Assembly: GCA_945865805.1 (NCBI GenBank)
Contig: CAMBGJ010000010.1
Location: 1-32,805, forward strand
DNA length: 32,805 nt
DNA from: Bordetella parapertussis
GTDB lineage: Bacteria > Pseudomonadota > Gammaproteobacteria > Burkholderiales > SG8-41
Direction: 5' to 3'
Position 1 is the first letter of the stretch; the number at the start of each line of letters is the position of its first letter. The notes beneath the pieces were generated by a model. That model saw nothing but the letters and a program-made list of their open reading frames with translations. It did no database searches and was not told the origin of the DNA. Both the position numbers and the translations under genes were made by a program. Positions 29,576 through 32,805 of the stretch are shown here, in pieces.

Positions 29576-30142
29576 GAGTAATTTTTTAACCGGCGCATAG
29601 CTCTTGCGATGCACCGGCGACACGCCCTGTGCCGCCAGCGCCGCCATGTGCAGCGCTGTGCCGTAGCCCTTGTGCCGATCAAAACCGTATTGCGGATATT
29701 GCTGGTGCAGCGCGTGCATAGCGTGATCGCGTGCCACCTTCGCGAGTATCGAAGCCGCTGAAATCGCGGGCTCCTTGCTGTCGCCTTTGACGATGGCGCG
29801 CGCGGGCATGGTGACACGTGGACAATGCAGACCATCGACAATGATTTTTTGTGGTGGCACGGACAGCGCTTCAACCGCGCGTTGCATCGCCAGCAGACTC
29901 GCCTGCAAGATATTGAGAGAGTCAATTTCTTCCACGCTCGCCGTGGCAATGGCCCACGATAACGCGTTTTCCTGGATCACATCAAAGAGCTGACCGCGCT
30001 TTGCCGCTGAGAGTTTTTTGGAATCAGCCAGTCCGCCGATAGGCCGAGCCGGATCGAGTATCACCGCCGCAGCATACACGGGCCCCGCCCACGGGCCGCG
30101 TCCGGCTTCATCAACGCCTGCTGTCAGTATCTGTTTTTTCAC
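29561..30142 (-). CDS. rnhB: Ribonuclease HII
   Basis: [53 protein letters not shown]. Confidence 0.95.
   Translation of the reverse strand: MKKQILTAGVDEAGRGPWAGPVYAAAVILDPARPIGGLADSKKLSAAKRGQLFDVIQENALSWAIATASVEEIDSLNILQASLLAMQRAVEALSVPPQKIIVDGLHCPRVTMPARAIVKGDSKEPAISAASILAKVARDHAMHALHQQYPQYGFDRHKGYGTALHMAALAAQGVSPVHRKSYAPVKKLLNKNK
30123..30141 (+). repeat. Degenerate copy of the AT-rich repeat at the rnhB start (GTCAGTATCTGTTTTTTCA)
   Basis: 14/19 core match; about 21/30 extended similarity to copy 9. Confidence 0.5.
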
Positions 30143-30148
30143 GAGATT

Positions 30149-31354
30149 TTAGAGGTAAGGCAAAATGGCATCGGCGGCCTTTTGCGCGCTATCCTGTTTC
30201 AGATCGCGCAGCAGATGCGTAAACCGTTCGCCGATACGCGCTCGGCGCGGCGCATCGTTGTAAAGATCGAGCAGTGCTTGTGACAACGCCTGCGGTGTCG
30301 CGGCCTCTTGCAGCAATTCAGGCACGACAAATTCACCCGCGAGGATATTGGGCAAACCGACGTACGGCAGATAGCCGCGCCGCCGCATCAGCCACGCCGA
30401 CAATCGCGGCATGCGATAGGTAATCACCATCGGCCGTTTGAGCAACGCGGTTTCCAGCGTGGCGGTGCCAGAAGCGACCAAAACGATATCAGCAGCAGCG
30501 ATGGCTTCGTGCGACTGGCCGTCAAGCAGACGGATGGTTACGCCGGGGTTGTCACGCATCGCCGACTCGAACAAGGCGTGCGTTTCACGATTCACCAGCG
30601 GCGTAACAAAGCGCGCATCCGGCAGCGCGGCACTCACGCGTTTCGCGGTCGCCACGAACAACGCCGCCATCGCCTGCAATTCACTGACGCGGCTGCCAGG
30701 CAACAGCGCAAACACCGCTGCATCGCCGCTCAGATCAAGGGTGTTGCGCACTGCCGCCTGCGCGGGAAAATCCGCCAGCATGTCCGCCAGCGGATGGCCG
30801 ACGTAAGTGGACGCGACCGATGCCCTTTCGTAAATTGCGCCTTCAAAAGGAAACAGCGTCAGCACGCGATCCACCGCACGTTTGATGAAGTGTATACGCT
30901 CGCCACGCCACGCCCAGATCGACGGACTGACATACTGTATGGTTTTGATGCCTGCCTGCTTGAGATCAAATTCAAGGCCGAGATTAAAATCCGGCGCGTC
31001 GATACCGATGAACACCGCCGGTGGCTGCTGCAAGAAATGGCGTTTCAACTGGCGCCGTATACCGGCAATCTCGGGGTAGTGACGTAGCACTTCCACATAG
31101 CCGCGCACCGCGAGTTTTTCCATCGGATACAGGGCCGTGACACCGGCCGCGATCATGCGCGGGCCGGCGATGCCCTCGAAGCGCAAGTCGGGTCGGCGCG
31201 CTTTTAACGCCTGAACCAGATGCGCGCCCAGCAGATCGCCGGAAGCTTCGCCAGCCACCAACCCGATTACCGGCGACGTGTTCACAAGCGTTAGCGGATG
31301 ATGCCGCGGCCCGCCACCGCCAGAAAGTCGATCAGTGGCTGCACCTGCGGGCAT
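30149..31354 (-). CDS. lpxB: Lipid-A-disaccharide synthase (start probably internal, near 31285)
   Basis: VIGLVAGEASGDLLGAHLVQALKARRPDLRFEGIAGPRM; order lpxA-lpxB. Confidence 0.95.
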   Translation of the reverse strand: MPAGAATDRLSGGGGPRHHPLTLVNTSPVIGLVAGEASGDLLGAHLVQALKARRPDLRFEGIAGPRMIAAGVTALYPMEKLAVRGYVEVLRHYPEIAGIRRQLKRHFLQQPPAVFIGIDAPDFNLGLEFDLKQAGIKTIQYVSPSIWAWRGERIHFIKRAVDRVLTLFPFEGAIYERASVASTYVGHPLADMLADFPAQAAVRNTLDLSGDAAVFALLPGSRVSELQAMAALFVATAKRVSAALPDARFVTPLVNRETHALFESAMRDNPGVTIRLLDGQSHEAIAAADIVLVASGTATLETALLKRPMVITYRMPRLSAWLMRRRGYLPYVGLPNILAGEFVVPELLQEAATPQALSQALLDLYNDAPRRARIGERFTHLLRDLKQDSAQKAADAILPYL

Positions 31355-32070
31355 ACGCTCACCTGCTCGCGCAGCGCGGCAAGCGCCTGCTCCACGGTGT
31401 CGCCCGAGCGGAATACCGTTTTGTAGGCGCGTTTCAGGCCGGTGATCGTATCGGCGCTGAAGCCACGGCGCTTCAGACCTTCAGAATTAATGCCATACGG
31501 TTTTGCCGGACTACCCGAAGCGGTGATGAACGGCGGCACATCTTTCAGCACATGCGTGCCGATGCCGGTGATGACGTGTGCGCCGACGCGGCAGAATTGA
31601 TGCACGCCGGTGTAGCCGCCGAGGATCGCATGGTCGTCGATGTGCACATGCCCCGCCAGTTGTGCGTTGTTGGCGAAAATCGTGTGGTTGCCGATCTGGC
31701 AATCGTGCGCGATATGCACGTAGGCCATGATCCAGTTGTCGTTGCCCACGCGCGTGACGCCCGCATCCTGCGCGGTGCCGGTGTTGAGCGTGCAGAATTC
31801 GCGGATGGTGTTGTTGTCTCCGATCTCCAGGCGCGTGGGTTCACCAGCGTACTTTTTATCCTGCGGTGCTTCACCCAACGACACAAACTGATAAATCTGG
31901 TTGTGGGCACCGATGCGTGTGTGACCCTTGATCACCGTGTGCGGGCCGATGACACAACCCGCGCCGACGTCGACATGCGGGCCGATGATCGTATACGGGC
32001 CGATTTCAACATCAGCCGCGATACGCGCAGCCACATCAATGATGGCAGTAGGATGTATGCGGGAAGTCAT
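31291..32070 (-). CDS. lpxA: Acyl-ACP--UDP-N-acetylglucosamine O-acyltransferase
   Basis: IHPTAIIDVAARIAADVEIGPYTIIG left-handed helix hexapeptides; NSEGLKRRGFS. Confidence 0.96.
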   Translation of the reverse strand: MTSRIHPTAIIDVAARIAADVEIGPYTIIGPHVDVGAGCVIGPHTVIKGHTRIGAHNQIYQFVSLGEAPQDKKYAGEPTRLEIGDNNTIREFCTLNTGTAQDAGVTRVGNDNWIMAYVHIAHDCQIGNHTIFANNAQLAGHVHIDDHAILGGYTGVHQFCRVGAHVITGIGTHVLKDVPPFITASGSPAKPYGINSEGLKRRGFSADTITGLKRAYKTVFRSGDTVEQALAALREQVSVCPQVQPLIDFLAVAGRGIIR

Positions 32071-32099
32071 GTAACTATTTGTTTTATATGGCTATTTTA
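32071..32099 (+). repeat. Dispersed AT-rich repeat, copy 9 (GTAACTATTTGTTTTATATGGCTATTTTA), fills the fabZ-lpxA junction
   Basis: First 15 nt 14/15; abuts lpxA ATG and includes the fabZ TAG. Confidence 0.88.
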
Positions 32100-32541
32100 G
32101 AACATCCCGTTTGGCGCACAACAACTGCGCCTCGGCCACCAACTCGCCTTCCACCTTGGCCTGCGCGTTGTAGCGCCACAAGCCGCTTTTGTGTTTATCC
32201 AGTGCGACATGTAAATGCAGGGCATCGCCCGGCGACACCGGCTTCTTGAAGCGCGCGTTGTCGATACCGACAAAGTAATAAATCGAATTCGGGTCGGGCT
32301 TCTCGTTCTGCGTCAAAAAAGACAGGATCGCCGCCGCCTGCGCCAGCGCCTCGATGATCAGCACACCCGGCATCACCGGGTAGTGCGGAAAATGTCCGTT
32401 AAAAAACGGCTCGTTGATGGTGACGTTTTTCAACGCGACGATATCCTTGCCCGGCTCGCACGACAGCACGCGATCCACCAGCAAAAATGGATAGCGGTGC
32501 GGCAGATATTCGAGCACCTGATGAAGATTCATCTGAATCAT
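32092..32541 (-). CDS. fabZ: 3-hydroxyacyl-[ACP] dehydratase FabZ
   Basis: [36 protein letters not shown]. Confidence 0.96.
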   Translation of the reverse strand: MIQMNLHQVLEYLPHRYPFLLVDRVLSCEPGKDIVALKNVTINEPFFNGHFPHYPVMPGVLIIEALAQAAAILSFLTQNEKPDPNSIYYFVGIDNARFKKPVSPGDALHLHVALDKHKSGLWRYNAQAKVEGELVAEAQLLCAKRDVLK

Positions 32542-32805
32542 GGGTCTTTCCTTTCCAGCAGCGCGAGGCGCTTTTCCAACTGTTTAATGTGCCGGGCCAT
32601 CTCGTCGAGATGACGTATCTGTATCGCGTTGCGGCGCCAGGCACGGGTGTCTTCGAAAGGATAGCCGCCGCTGTAGCTGCCCGCTTCGTTGATGGATTTA
32701 GTGATCAGCGTTTTCCCCGCAATTTCCACGTGATCCGCGATGCTCAAATGCCCCGCGATCCCCACCGCGCCGCCGATGCGGCAATAGCGGCCGATGCGCG
32801 TGCTG
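32538..32805 (-). CDS. lpxD: UDP-3-O-acylglucosamine N-acyltransferase, C-terminal part only (runs off window)
   Basis: [55 protein letters not shown]. Confidence 0.93.
   Translation of the reverse strand, partial: STRIGRYCRIGGAVGIAGHLSIADHVEIAGKTLITKSINEAGSYSGGYPFEDTRAWRRNAIQIRHLDEMARHIKQLEKRLALLERKDP

Noticed and set aside
957-32099. CRISPR array interpretation of the repeats
   Set aside because: Copies are kilobases apart, in mixed orientation, without spacers or cas genes.

Overview
GC-rich proteobacterial chromosome segment, probably Betaproteobacteria from its lpxD-fabZ-lpxA-lpxB-rnhB / SpoU-methyltransferase-ppsR-ppsA synteny. The left two thirds hold accessory and catabolic genes: aldo/keto reductase, CHASE2 cyclase, OmpA, FecR, xanthine dehydrogenase remnant plus cytochrome c, SDR, 2-hydroxyacid dehydrogenase, two Bug/TctC receptors, FAD monooxygenase, hydrolases, aconitase-family dehydratase, TauD and hicAB. 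Three signals stand out. (1) An AT-rich dispersed short repeat (19-nt core GTAASTATTTGTTTTTATT, often extendable to about 29 nt) has at least 9 clear copies in both orientations. Most sit exactly at gene starts or stops and two lie in frame inside CDSs. I do not recognise it as a named repeat family. (2) There is a selenium theme. Two genes are split in the ORF track by in-frame TGA codons that look like selenocysteine codons with SECIS-like hairpins about 20 nt downstream: a UGSC-type selenoprotein and a thioredoxin-domain fusion with a PG-U-GSR motif. A divergent senA/senB-like pair (selenoneine pathway) also lies inside a conserved housekeeping block. (3) A cluster of damaged genes is present: the cyclase (TAA), a Bug receptor (TAG), and the molybdopterin dehydrogenase (5' truncation, frameshift, TAG), which abuts a 5'-truncated hydrolase on the other strand. 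All calls come from reading the sequence and supplied ORFs; no database search was run.
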